NCBI GenBank assembly: GCA_016793095.1
Contig: JAEUJQ010000042.1
Span: forward strand, 1 to 64,000
DNA length: 64,000 bases
Origin: Myxococcaceae bacterium
GTDB taxonomy: Bacteria; Myxococcota; Myxococcia; Myxococcales; Myxococcaceae
Reading direction: 5' to 3'
Shown: one piece after another, positions 15,767 through 23,797 of the stretch
How positions within the stretch are numbered: position 1 is the first letter of the stretch
Layout of the letters: every line of letters begins with the position of its first letter
Notes under the pieces: model-generated
Seen by the model: only the letters and a program-made list of their open reading frames with translations
The model's database searches: none
What the model was told of the DNA's origin: nothing
Made by a program: the position numbers and the translations under genes

Positions 15767-18118
15767 TCACGGCCGGCGAGCCGAGTGCTGCTTCGCGAGG
15801 TGCCTTGCGACCTCGAGCCACGCCGATGGAATGGCGTCGAAGTGCACGAGCTCGAGGTGGTCGACCGACCTCGCAGGCACGGCGAAGAGCAGCGGCGGGA
15901 GCGACTTGATCAGCTCATGCCGCAGCGTGAGCGAGACGCGCAGGCCGTCCTCCCACCAGAGGCGAATCGGGCCGTCGGGCCTCGCGTTGGCGAGGCGGAA
16001 GTCGAGCGGCAGCTTCCGGGCGCGCATCCACTCGAGCCAGGGCACCAGGTCGATGGTCTGCTGAAAGACGAGCACGGACCGGGTCTTCGGGTGTTGCGTG
16101 AGCAGCGCCTCGAGCGTCGACGGTCGAAGGGGAGCCGCATCCATTCGGGCCCGCAGTTCGAGCCGCTGGTGGGCCTTCACGAACTTCGTCGTCCACTCGG
16201 AGCCTGGATCAGCCGTGACGACCGTGACGGTCTCGGCGTGCGCCCGCAGTGACTCGGTGAGCGCGGGGAGTTGAGCAACCAACGCTCCGGCGATGTGCAG
16301 CGTGGCGGTCTTCACACGAGGCAGTCCGACGAGGGCAAAGGCCAGCAGGTCCTTTCCGCCAGCGCCCAGCTGCCAGTCGGAGCAATCCTTCGAGAGCGTC
16401 AGCGCGAACGGCGCGAGGTACCAATGCTGAAATGGCCCGCGCTCGATGTGCTGCTCCCCGTGGCTGCGCTTCAGCGTGAGCCGCTCGACGCCCGCGTTCT
16501 CGGCCAGCTTCCACAGCGCCGCGGTCTCGCGAAAGTCGACGCCGCCGGTGAGCTCGAGCGAGGAAGGACGGTGCTGGTCGAGGGCCGCCGTCAGTGCCGA
16601 CGCATCGAAGACGACGCCGCGCGCTGGGCTCAGCACGACGTGACCGCCAGCGCTCGTCGCCTTCACCTTCGAGAGCAGCTTCGATGCCTCCGTCTTCACC
16701 TCGAAGCGTCTGCCGAGCGCACGGAGCGACGGCTCCCCCGTCAGCGCCTCGGGCCCCTTCAGCACGACGAGCTCGCACAGCGGGCGCTTCACCGCGCGCA
16801 GGTCCTTCACGAGTTGCTGGGTCTCGGCGACGTTCGAGAGCGAGACCTCGAGCATGCCGCCTCGCTGGAGTGACAGCGCCGGAAACGCCAGCGTCTCGAG
16901 CTGCTTCGACGTGTCGAACACCGGCATCGCGTCGGCCAGCAGCGCACCGCGGCCGTGCTGGCTCTTCACCTCGACGGACCTCACGCGCTGGCCGGTGGGC
17001 GTCGCGAGAAAGCCAAGCAGGCCCACGAGGTCGTCGAGCCTCGTCACCACCACGCGCTCGAGCGAGGTGAGCGCCGTGACCTTCTTCCAGGCGCTCTTCG
17101 TACCCTCGGCGAGGTTGCCGAGCATGAGCGTCTTCACGGCCAGCGGCTCGGTGCGGCGCGCGAGGTCCTTCACCCAGGTGGCGCCGACGTGCAGCGTCTC
17201 GAGGCGCTCGGCGTGACAGCCATCGAGCGGAATCACGTCGCTCTCGCGCAGCGTGCCCCACTCGAGCTCGTTTCCCCACGTACCGCTGCGAACGCCGTCG
17301 CGGTCGGCGAAGAGCGCCTTGACGGGAAAGCCCTTCTCCCACTCGAGCTTCCCTGAGCCAAAGCAGCGGTGCCGTGCAGAGCGCTGCAGCGCTTCGAGCC
17401 CGGCCGTCTCTCCCGCCATCATTCGCGCGATGAGCTCGCCCTGTGGCTCCCCCAGCTCCGAGAGGAAGTCGGCGTAGACCTGCAGGCGCGCGTCGTCGAA
17501 GTGCTTCACCACGTCGGCGAGCAGGCGTTCGCGCGCTTCGGTGCCCGACGACTTCGCGCGCTGCAGCGGTTCGAGCGCCTTCGCGAACGCGTCGACCCGT
17601 GCGTCGTCCTTCGGCTTCGGTGGCCGTGAGGCGGGTGCCGTGGAGACGATGTGCGTGATGGTGGCGAGCTCGTCGGGGCTGAGCTGGCCGCGGCGCGAGC
17701 CACGGTGGGCCTGCAGGAACGCGTCGACCTCTCTCCTCCACGTCAGCACCCGTGGGTCGGGCTGACGCAGCAGCAGCTCGACGACCGCGCGGATGAACAG
17801 CTCGGGGTTTCCGGTGGCGACGTCGAACGGCGGCGCGCCGATGAGGGTGATGAGATAGTCCGTGAGGCGTGGATCGGCCGGAGCACCATCGAGCGCTTCG
17901 ACGTTGGCGCGGCTCTTCACGCTGTTGCCGCCAGCGACGACGTTGAGCAGCCGGACCGAGAACCCATCACGCTCGGGCTCGGGAGTGACTGCTTCGAGCG
18001 CGACGATCAGCTCGGCGAGGCGTGGCAGGGGAGCGCTTCTCCACCACGCGAGCGCGGCCGTCATCGCGTCACGAAGGGAGCGCCTGTTCAGCGCGTCGAT
18101 GGCGAGGGTTGCAGACAT
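15767..18118 (-). CDS. TIGR02996-domain protein with leucine-rich-like repeats
   Basis: The 783-aa protein contains LQVYADFLSELGEPQGELI near residue 220, the signature (VYADxLxExGDPxGE) of the TIGR02996 domain found in large families in Myxococcota and Planctomycetes. Downstream are irregular leucine-rich units (LETLHVGATWV, VKTLMLGNLAEG, LERVVVTRLDDL) of the kind that usually accompany it. There is no signal peptide, so it is probably a cytoplasmic scaffold or interaction protein; its function is not known. The ATG at 18118 (MSATLAIDALN) is preferred over a longer Arg-rich extension. Its stop abuts that of the convergent IucA/IucC-like gene without a gap. Confidence 0.8.
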   Translation of the reverse strand: MSATLAIDALNRRSLRDAMTAALAWWRSAPLPRLAELIVALEAVTPEPERDGFSVRLLNVVAGGNSVKSRANVEALDGAPADPRLTDYLITLIGAPPFDVATGNPELFIRAVVELLLRQPDPRVLTWRREVDAFLQAHRGSRRGQLSPDELATITHIVSTAPASRPPKPKDDARVDAFAKALEPLQRAKSSGTEARERLLADVVKHFDDARLQVYADFLSELGEPQGELIARMMAGETAGLEALQRSARHRCFGSGKLEWEKGFPVKALFADRDGVRSGTWGNELEWGTLRESDVIPLDGCHAERLETLHVGATWVKDLARRTEPLAVKTLMLGNLAEGTKSAWKKVTALTSLERVVVTRLDDLVGLLGFLATPTGQRVRSVEVKSQHGRGALLADAMPVFDTSKQLETLAFPALSLQRGGMLEVSLSNVAETQQLVKDLRAVKRPLCELVVLKGPEALTGEPSLRALGRRFEVKTEASKLLSKVKATSAGGHVVLSPARGVVFDASALTAALDQHRPSSLELTGGVDFRETAALWKLAENAGVERLTLKRSHGEQHIERGPFQHWYLAPFALTLSKDCSDWQLGAGGKDLLAFALVGLPRVKTATLHIAGALVAQLPALTESLRAHAETVTVVTADPGSEWTTKFVKAHQRLELRARMDAAPLRPSTLEALLTQHPKTRSVLVFQQTIDLVPWLEWMRARKLPLDFRLANARPDGPIRLWWEDGLRVSLTLRHELIKSLPPLLFAVPARSVDHLELVHFDAIPSAWLEVARHLAKQHSARRP

Positions 18119-18155
18119 GAAAGAAGACGAACACGCGCTACCCCGCGCACGGCGA

Positions 18156-18611
18156 TCACACCTTCGGACTCGGCCAGAAGCCGCAGGCAGCCCAGTCCGA
18201 GTCACCCATCGAGAAGGTGCTGGTCCGGCGATAGCCGTGACTGATGACGGCGTTCGTGATCGCCTCGCGGGAATCGCTCACCCGGTCCTTGTGCCGGAAC
18301 ACCACGTAGAACCGCGTCTTCGCTCCCTGGTACGACTGCGCGAGGGGGAGCAGCTTCTCGAGCTCGACCGCGTCATCGACGAAGAGGTGGATGGCGTCGT
18401 GCTCGTCAGGTGCGTCTTTGGGCCGCGCAAAGAAGCGTGCCATCGACCTGTACTGCGCCGGAGCGTTGATGATGACGAGCCCGCCGTCGCGGGAGAACGT
18501 GACGTTCCCTGCGGGCTTCCGGGGTGCAGGGGCCTGCCTCTTCGAGGGGAGCGGCTTCGGGGTACGCCGCCTCGCGTTCGCCTTCAGCTTCGTCTTCGAC
18601 CTGATGGGCAT
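18156..18611 (-). CDS. DUF3052-like small protein
   Basis: The ~151-aa product has a basic N-terminal tail (MPIRSKTKLKANARRR) and a compact domain from about residue 35. GLVIINAPAQYRSMARFF is followed by AIHLFVDDAVELEKLLPLA and TRFYVVFRHKD. This order (VINAP strand, acidic-rich strand, Leu-rich helix, final strand) resembles DUF3052-type proteins, though the usual WVxYPK strand is replaced. The length also fits. An in-frame ATG at 18632 would add 7 residues. It lies 37 nt upstream of the TIGR02996 gene in the same direction, so the two may be co-transcribed. Confidence 0.6.
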   Translation of the reverse strand: MPIRSKTKLKANARRRTPKPLPSKRQAPAPRKPAGNVTFSRDGGLVIINAPAQYRSMARFFARPKDAPDEHDAIHLFVDDAVELEKLLPLAQSYQGAKTRFYVVFRHKDRVSDSREAITNAVISHGYRRTSTFSMGDSDWAACGFWPSPKV

Positions 18612-18649
18612 GTTCGCGACAGATACCACCATGGGTGTGGAGAAGAGAA

Positions 18650-18716
18650 CTGCGCGACCTCGACGCCTTCAAGCGCGCGCCGGCGAAGGAGGACCGCCGA
18701 GCAGCGCCAGGCGTGA
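18650..18716 (+). pseudogene. Relic of a second IucA/IucC-like gene copy
   Basis: Positions 18650-18691 repeat 15482-15523 of the IucA/IucC-like gene with one mismatch in 42 bases and still read LRDLDAFKRAPAKE. After a deletion, 18703-18714 matches the 3' end of the same gene (agcgccaggcgt). The piece is therefore the remains of a duplicated copy that lost most of its sequence, separated from the intact gene by the TIGR02996 and DUF3052-like genes. It has no start or domain and would not be translated usefully. Confidence 0.7.
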
Positions 18717-18773
18717 GCGCTCGCGGCGCAAGAAAAGTCGCGCGCGGCCGCGCAGCTGGCGCACGATGACGCC

Positions 18774-19586
18774 ATGCTCCCGTTCGCGCTCGCCGCCGTC
18801 CTCGCCGCCAGCCCGGCTCCGCACCGCCTCAAGTGGGATCCCCGTGTCGATCTGCCGGTGACAGGCGTGCTCGGCGTGGGCTGGCTCGTGAGCGAGTTCG
18901 CGCTGAAGCCGCAGCTCGCGCCGAAGGCGTGCACCTGGTGCGGGACCAACGGCTTCGACACCGCCGTGCGCCGCGCCTTCAACCCGACGCTCGCGCCCAG
19001 CGCCTCGGGAATCCGGCCGGCCGCGACCGCCTCGGACATCCTGGGCTTCGTGGGCGTTCCGCTGCTCACCCTCGGGCTCGACGCGCTCGGCGCGAAAGAC
19101 GCGCCCGACTTCCTCAAGACCTGGGCGGTGGATGTGCTCATCATCCTCGAGGCGACGCTGTCAGCGCAGGTGGTGAACCAGACGGTGAAGTTCCTGGTCG
19201 GTCGCGGGCGCCCGTACACCGTCGATGCGCCTGCCGAGCTGCTGGAGACCGCGCGCGACCCGCACGACCACAACCTCTCGTTCTTCTCGGGGCACACCAC
19301 GTTCACCATCGGGCTGGCGGTGTCTGCGGGTACGGTGGGGCTGCTGCGGGGCTACAAGCTGGCGTGGCTCACCTGGGCGGTGGCGGTGCCCGCGGCGCTC
19401 ACCACGGCGACGCTGCGCCTGGCCGCCGACAAGCACTGGATGACGGACATCCTCGTGGGGTCGCTGGTCGGGAGCGCGTTCGCGGTCGCCCTGCCCGTCC
19501 TCTTCCATGGGCGCGAGGGCGACCCGCTGTCCCTGCGTGTCAGTCCGACGCCGAACGGCGTGACCGTGGCCGGCACGTTCGACTGA
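18774..19586 (+). CDS. PAP2-family membrane phosphatase
   Basis: The 270-aa protein has an N-terminal signal-like segment and about five membrane helices. The three PAP2 signatures are intact: KFLVGRGRP (K139, R145, P146), FFSGHTT (S172-H174) and RLAADKHWMTD (R215, H221, D225). These residues form the phosphohistidine active site of enzymes that remove phosphate from phosphatidic acid, undecaprenyl pyrophosphate or similar lipids on the outer face of the membrane. Substrate cannot be settled from sequence. The ATG is preceded by no strong ribosome-binding site. It precedes a GNAT gene in the same direction with ~110 nt between. Confidence 0.9.
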   Translation: MLPFALAAVLAASPAPHRLKWDPRVDLPVTGVLGVGWLVSEFALKPQLAPKACTWCGTNGFDTAVRRAFNPTLAPSASGIRPAATASDILGFVGVPLLTLGLDALGAKDAPDFLKTWAVDVLIILEATLSAQVVNQTVKFLVGRGRPYTVDAPAELLETARDPHDHNLSFFSGHTTFTIGLAVSAGTVGLLRGYKLAWLTWAVAVPAALTTATLRLAADKHWMTDILVGSLVGSAFAVALPVLFHGREGDPLSLRVSPTPNGVTVAGTFD

Positions 19587-19694
19587 CCCCGCGCGCCGGT
19601 GGGCCCCACGAGCGTCCTCGACGCCGCAGCCCGCCGACGACGTGCGCAGAGGTGGACCGTCGCAGGCGGTTCGCTACAGTCGGAGTTCCCTGCG

Positions 19695-20534
19695 ATGCGG
19701 CACCACATCGAGCAGCTCGGGCCAAAGCACCTCGAGGCGCTCAAGCAGCTCCTCGCGAAGGACCCGACCCACAACCTCTATCTGCTCGGCGTGCTCGAAG
19801 AGTTCGGCATCGTCTGCGACCCGACGCGCGCGCCCTTCGCCTTCCACGGGCGCTTCACGGGCGAGAGCGAGCTGACGGCAGCCATCTTCGTCGGCGGGTC
19901 AGGCGGGCTCGTCATTCCCTCGGCGGGGCCGCTCAACGCCATCACCGACCTCGCCCGGGCGCTCTCGGCCACCGTGCAGCTCAAGTCCTGCATCGGCGAG
20001 AAGATGCTGGTGGACGTGCTGGTGCAGCACCTGAACGGTCAGGTGAAGTTCTCGAAGCTGCAGCGGCTCTACTCCGTGTCGGCCGACGACCTGGGCCCGT
20101 TCACCAACCCGCTGCTGCGGGTCGCCACCGAGGCCGACGTGCCGCGCCTGGTACCGCTGGCCGCCGCGTGCGTGAAGGAGCTGCACGAGCGCGACCCGCT
20201 GGCCGACGACGCCGAGGGCTTCGCGGTGCGGGTGAAGCAGCGGGTGATGACGAAGCGCACCTACGTGCTCGAGGAGAACGGGCAGCTCGTCTTCAAGCTC
20301 GACATCGGCAGTCGCTCGCAGTTCGGCGCCGAGCTCGAGGGCGTCTTCACCGACCCGGGGTTCAGGGGGAAGGGCCTGGCCACGCTCTGCCTCGGGCAGA
20401 TCTCCCGCTTCCTCCTCTCGTCGCTGCCGCGCCTCACCCTTCGCGTCGATGACTCGAACTCGGCGTTCGCGGGCATCGCGCGCAAGGTGGGCTACGTGGG
20501 CGGGCGTGGGCAGCGCTTCGTCTGGGGAGACTGA
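19695..20534 (+). CDS. GNAT-family N-acetyltransferase (DUF4081-like N-terminus)
   Basis: The 279-aa cytoplasmic protein has two parts. The N-terminal half (LEALKQLLAKDPTHNLYLLG, FHGRFTGESELTAAIFVGGS) resembles the DUF4081 region found before some acetyltransferase domains. The C-terminal half is a GNAT domain with the acetyl-CoA-binding V-x-T-x(4)-RGKG element as GVFTDPGFRGKGLATLCL and the closing VDDSNSAFAGIARKVGYV. It would transfer an acetyl group from acetyl-CoA to an unidentified amine. The start ATG at 19695 (MRHHIEQLGPKH) gives the usual family N-terminus. Confidence 0.85.
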   Translation: MRHHIEQLGPKHLEALKQLLAKDPTHNLYLLGVLEEFGIVCDPTRAPFAFHGRFTGESELTAAIFVGGSGGLVIPSAGPLNAITDLARALSATVQLKSCIGEKMLVDVLVQHLNGQVKFSKLQRLYSVSADDLGPFTNPLLRVATEADVPRLVPLAAACVKELHERDPLADDAEGFAVRVKQRVMTKRTYVLEENGQLVFKLDIGSRSQFGAELEGVFTDPGFRGKGLATLCLGQISRFLLSSLPRLTLRVDDSNSAFAGIARKVGYVGGRGQRFVWGD

Positions 20535-20617
20535 CGAGCGCAACCCCTCACCGGCTGTTGTGGGAGTGAGCGTCGGCGAGCGTCCACCCTCGAGAGGGTC
20601 GCCGGCTGGCCGGCTCT

Positions 20618-22030
20618 TCACTCCGGGTCAACGAGCTGCGCCGGGTCGAGCAGCGCGCGGCTCGGGGCGTTGAGCTGCCAGCGACCGCGCCAGCCGACGA
20701 GCCACCGGGGGCACGCGCGCAGCTGCTCGCGCACGGTGCGTTGGGCCGCCTCGCTGGCGAACGCCTCGCTGGCCGAACCATGGCGCGCGCCGCCCCGGGT
20801 CGCGTCGAGCAGCATCTGCCCGTAGCTGTCGACGAGCGCCTGGCTCCCCGGCAGCACCGGAGGCCACCGGTCGGCCATCACCAGCTCGTGTGGCTCGAAG
20901 GCACAGACCGGCCCGGGCCCGAGGCGGCGCACGAGCTCCACCCGCTTCGCCTGCGCCTCGTCGGCGTCACGGCGCCGGTCCAACACCCAGAGGAGACCGG
21001 GGACGCCCGCGAGCGCTGCCACCACCACTCCGAGCGCCCCCTGCGCGCGCCACCGCGGGAGCCCCTTCGACGCCTCACCGACGCCGACCCCGCACAGCAT
21101 CGCGAGCGGGAACGCCAGGTGGGCGTCGTACTGGTTCCAGAAGGCCGCCGTGCCGAGGAAGGCGACCACGAGCAGCGCCGTCACCGCCGCGCACAGCCGC
21201 GTGAAGGGATCGCTCCGTCGCCGCCACAGCGCCCAGCTGGTCGCGACGAGCAGCGCCACGGGGAGGACGGAGCGCTCGACGAACATCTCCGACAGCCGCG
21301 CAGCGAACCCCACGTCACCGTCCGCGGGCCGCGCGAGGTGGAACCACACCACCTGCGACAGGAAGTCAGGCACCAGCACCGCGAGGGGGCCCATCACGAC
21401 GCCGGCGACGACGACGGCCACGACGACTCCCGGCAAGGCCCGGCGGCCGCGCGCGATGAGCCAGGCCGCGAGCCACAGCACGGCCCACGACTTCACCAGC
21501 AGCCCGACCCCGAGCCACAGGCCGGCCGTGAGGGGGCGCGGAGGGTCGGCCGCGAGCTTCCAGGCGGCGAGCAGACAGGCCCCCGTCAGGAAGGGCTCGA
21601 GGTGCACGCCGCGGTCGGCGGCCACCACCTCGGGCCACACCGCCAGCAGCCCCGCCGCGACGCAGGCGCCGAGGAAACCGGCGTGCCGACGCACGAGGAG
21701 CGCCGCGAGGAACACGTCGAGCGCGGCGACGAGCGAAGTGCCCCACCGCGCCAGCTCGAGCGCCCGGGACGGTGTGACGTCCCACACGGTCGCGAACGAG
21801 AGGAGCGCGGGCACCGCGGGCGGGTGTACGAAGACGAAGTCACGCCACGGCAGCGCGCCCTGCCACAGGAGCGCGGACGCCGAGAGGTAGACGCCCTCGT
21901 CGTAGTCCACCGCCCAGCCCAGCACCCCGGTGCGGCGGAGCCAGGGCGACACCCGCGCGACCCACGCGGCGAGGCTGAGCAGCGCGAGCAGGGCCACCTC
22001 GAGCCGTCTGGCCATTCGCTCGTCCGTCAC
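20618..22030 (-). CDS. GT39-like glycosyltransferase (polytopic membrane protein)
   Basis: The 470-aa protein has about 10 membrane helices. The first extracytoplasmic loop carries VDYDEGVYLSASALLW and FVFVHPPAVPALL, matching the Asp-Glu motif and His-Pro-Pro of GT39/ArnT-like transferases, which move sugars from polyprenyl-phosphate donors onto lipids or proteins outside the inner membrane. The C-terminal ~110 residues form a soluble domain (PVCAFEPHELVMADRWPPV). The start is GTG at 22030; an internal ATG (22015) is a close alternative. Acceptor and sugar are unknown. It stands alone on the minus strand between plus-strand genes. Confidence 0.82.
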   Translation of the reverse strand: MTDERMARRLEVALLALLSLAAWVARVSPWLRRTGVLGWAVDYDEGVYLSASALLWQGALPWRDFVFVHPPAVPALLSFATVWDVTPSRALELARWGTSLVAALDVFLAALLVRRHAGFLGACVAAGLLAVWPEVVAADRGVHLEPFLTGACLLAAWKLAADPPRPLTAGLWLGVGLLVKSWAVLWLAAWLIARGRRALPGVVVAVVVAGVVMGPLAVLVPDFLSQVVWFHLARPADGDVGFAARLSEMFVERSVLPVALLVATSWALWRRRSDPFTRLCAAVTALLVVAFLGTAAFWNQYDAHLAFPLAMLCGVGVGEASKGLPRWRAQGALGVVVAALAGVPGLLWVLDRRRDADEAQAKRVELVRRLGPGPVCAFEPHELVMADRWPPVLPGSQALVDSYGQMLLDATRGGARHGSASEAFASEAAQRTVREQLRACPRWLVGWRGRWQLNAPSRALLDPAQLVDPE

Positions 22031-22295
22031 GCCGTGCGCTCAAGCACGCGGCGGGAGACCTGTCACCAGCCGAGAGGGGCGGCGCTCGCCGTCGTTGAAG
22101 TCGAACGGCGTCCTGCTGAAGTCCCACCCCGACGGCGCTCCAGGCCTTCTTCATGATGATGACCCGCTCCCATCGACCGTCGAACTTCGCGCCCGGCGAC
22201 CCGGGAGTTCATCCTGGCGTCACCTTCGCCGCGCCCACCGCTCCGGACCCGGGCCTCTCGAGCCGCCAACCCGGCGACCTCGCGAACGACTCCCG

Positions 22296-22835
22296 ATGAC
22301 GCGCCCTGAGTGGGAGAGACAGGAGCTGGCTCGCGAGGCCTTCGAGCGCCGCCGCCAACGCCGCACGTGGCTCATCGCCTTCGGCATCGTGCCCGTGCTC
22401 GTCATCGCGGGGCTGGTGGCCTCAGGCTTCCTGCGCCTCGACCGCTACGCGCGCCTCAACGAGGGCAAGCCGCTGCTCGAGGCCATCGCCGCGCAGCAGG
22501 TGGCCCACCGGGAGCGCACGGGACGCTGGGCGACGCGCTTCTCGGAGCTCGAGCCCGCCGAGGCCCGCTTCTTCACCTGCTTCCTGTCGCAGGAGGAGCG
22601 CAGGCTTCCGACGGCGACGGATGCGATCGCCGTCGAGGCCCGCGAGCTGCCACGGCTCATCGACGAGCTGGAGCTCGGCGTCACGTGCGAGGGGAACCGC
22701 TGCGACTACCTCGCGGCCTGCGCGGCGAGGTGGGAGTGGAACGGCCTCATGACGGTCCTCTTCGTCACCTCGAGGGGGCTGCCGGACTCGAGCCGGCGGC
22801 CTCATGTCGTCTTCAGTCCCGGCGTCGTCCCCTGA
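22296..22835 (+). CDS. Single-pass membrane protein with pilin-like periplasmic part
   Basis: The 179-aa product has a charged cytoplasmic N-terminus (MTRPEWERQELAREAFERRR), one membrane helix (residues ~24-43) and a periplasmic domain. After the helix, LLEAIAAQQVAHRERTGRWA resembles the helix-to-loop passage of type IV pilin-like proteins. However, there is no prepilin cleavage site (no GFTLxE). Four Cys occur in the C-terminal part (FFTCF, VTCEGNRCDYLAAC), probably as disulphides. The start ATG is chosen because upstream frame sequence is low-quality, and no strong ribosome-binding site is present. Function unknown. Confidence 0.65.
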   Translation: MTRPEWERQELAREAFERRRQRRTWLIAFGIVPVLVIAGLVASGFLRLDRYARLNEGKPLLEAIAAQQVAHRERTGRWATRFSELEPAEARFFTCFLSQEERRLPTATDAIAVEARELPRLIDELELGVTCEGNRCDYLAACAARWEWNGLMTVLFVTSRGLPDSSRRPHVVFSPGVVP

Positions 22836-22936
22836 AGCCAGCCGGGCCAGCGATTCCGGCTCGACGGGCTCCAGTCAGCCCGGGTCGGCCCTGTGCCGTA
22901 CCTGGAGCGTGATTCGCCTCGTCTTCGCGTCGAAGT

Positions 22937-23797
22937 TCAGCGCGGCACCAGCGCGCACCGCCCCGACCAGCACCTCGCCCCGAGCGGCGTCGTGGGCGCG
23001 GGACAGGGACCGCATGAGGGCGCGGCGCCCGTGGTTCCCTGCGACAGCCCGAAGGGAGCCCCCTTGCCCTCGGACGTGCGGCGCACGGGAGGCGGTCGCA
23101 CCTGCTCCACCGGCACCGCGCGCGGCGACGGACAACACCCGCACGGCGACGACCAGCACGCGCTGCCCGGCGGAGGGTTCAGGTCGACCCCGCAGTCGGC
23201 GTCGGCGCGGCACTGGGCAGGCGGCGGCACCGGCACGAGGTTGGTGGGCTCGGCGACGCAGCGGTTCGCGCGACACACCGGGCGGATCGGCGCGGGCACC
23301 ACCTGCGCGCAGGCGATGCCTTCGCAGGCTGGCCGGCGGCAGCGCACCGCCGCGCACTGCTGCTGCTGGAGCTCGGCCCGCCGGCGCGTCACCGCGGTCG
23401 GCGGCACGGGACAACAGGCGCCACAGCACCCGGCGAACGTCGTCGAGATGCAGTCACCGTCCGCCGCGCAGAAGTCCGGGTCCGCGTTGCGCGCTGGGGG
23501 CCTCGCGACGCAACGCCCCGCTTCACACACGGCGACCAGCTCTTGCTGGGGGGCCGGCGCGCAGGGCGTGGAGCAGACCGGCGCCGCGCAATCGACGATG
23601 GCACAGCGGCGCTGCTGGCGCTCGAGCTCGCTCCTCAGCCACGCGCTGGGCGGCGCCGGGCAGCAATCGCCACAGCACCCCTGGAAGTCCGACATCACGC
23701 AGTCACCATCGACGCGGCAGCCGGGCGGGCGTGGTGAGGGCAGGTCGGCGAAGGCCAGCGTCGCTCCGAGGAGCGTCAGCAGCGCGCAGCGAGTCAT
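22937..23797 (-). CDS. Secreted protein with three Cys-Cys repeat modules
   Basis: The 286-aa protein has an N-terminal signal peptide (MTRCALLTLLGATLAFA). It then carries three related modules starting with C-x-x-D-x-DC: CRVDGDCVMSDFQGCCGDCC, CAADGDCISTTFAGCCGACC, and the looser CRADADCGVDLNPPPGS with CGCC. A further PCGPC-type pair lies near the end. The regular C..DC..CC.CC pattern suggests small disulphide-knotted domains facing the periplasm or outside. The ATG overlaps the stop of the upstream Gcr-family gene (ATGA). It is the last gene of the five-gene minus-strand block. The family is not recognised. Confidence 0.75.
   Translation of the reverse strand: MTRCALLTLLGATLAFADLPSPRPPGCRVDGDCVMSDFQGCCGDCCPAPPSAWLRSELERQQRRCAIVDCAAPVCSTPCAPAPQQELVAVCEAGRCVARPPARNADPDFCAADGDCISTTFAGCCGACCPVPPTAVTRRRAELQQQQCAAVRCRRPACEGIACAQVVPAPIRPVCRANRCVAEPTNLVPVPPPAQCRADADCGVDLNPPPGSACWSSPCGCCPSPRAVPVEQVRPPPVRRTSEGKGAPFGLSQGTTGAAPSCGPCPAPTTPLGARCWSGRCALVPR

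Noticed and set aside
20741-22156. Plus-strand 471-codon frame opposite the GT39-like gene
   Set aside because: It is Arg/Pro/His-rich with no motif; the minus strand has membrane helices and the DE motif of GT39.
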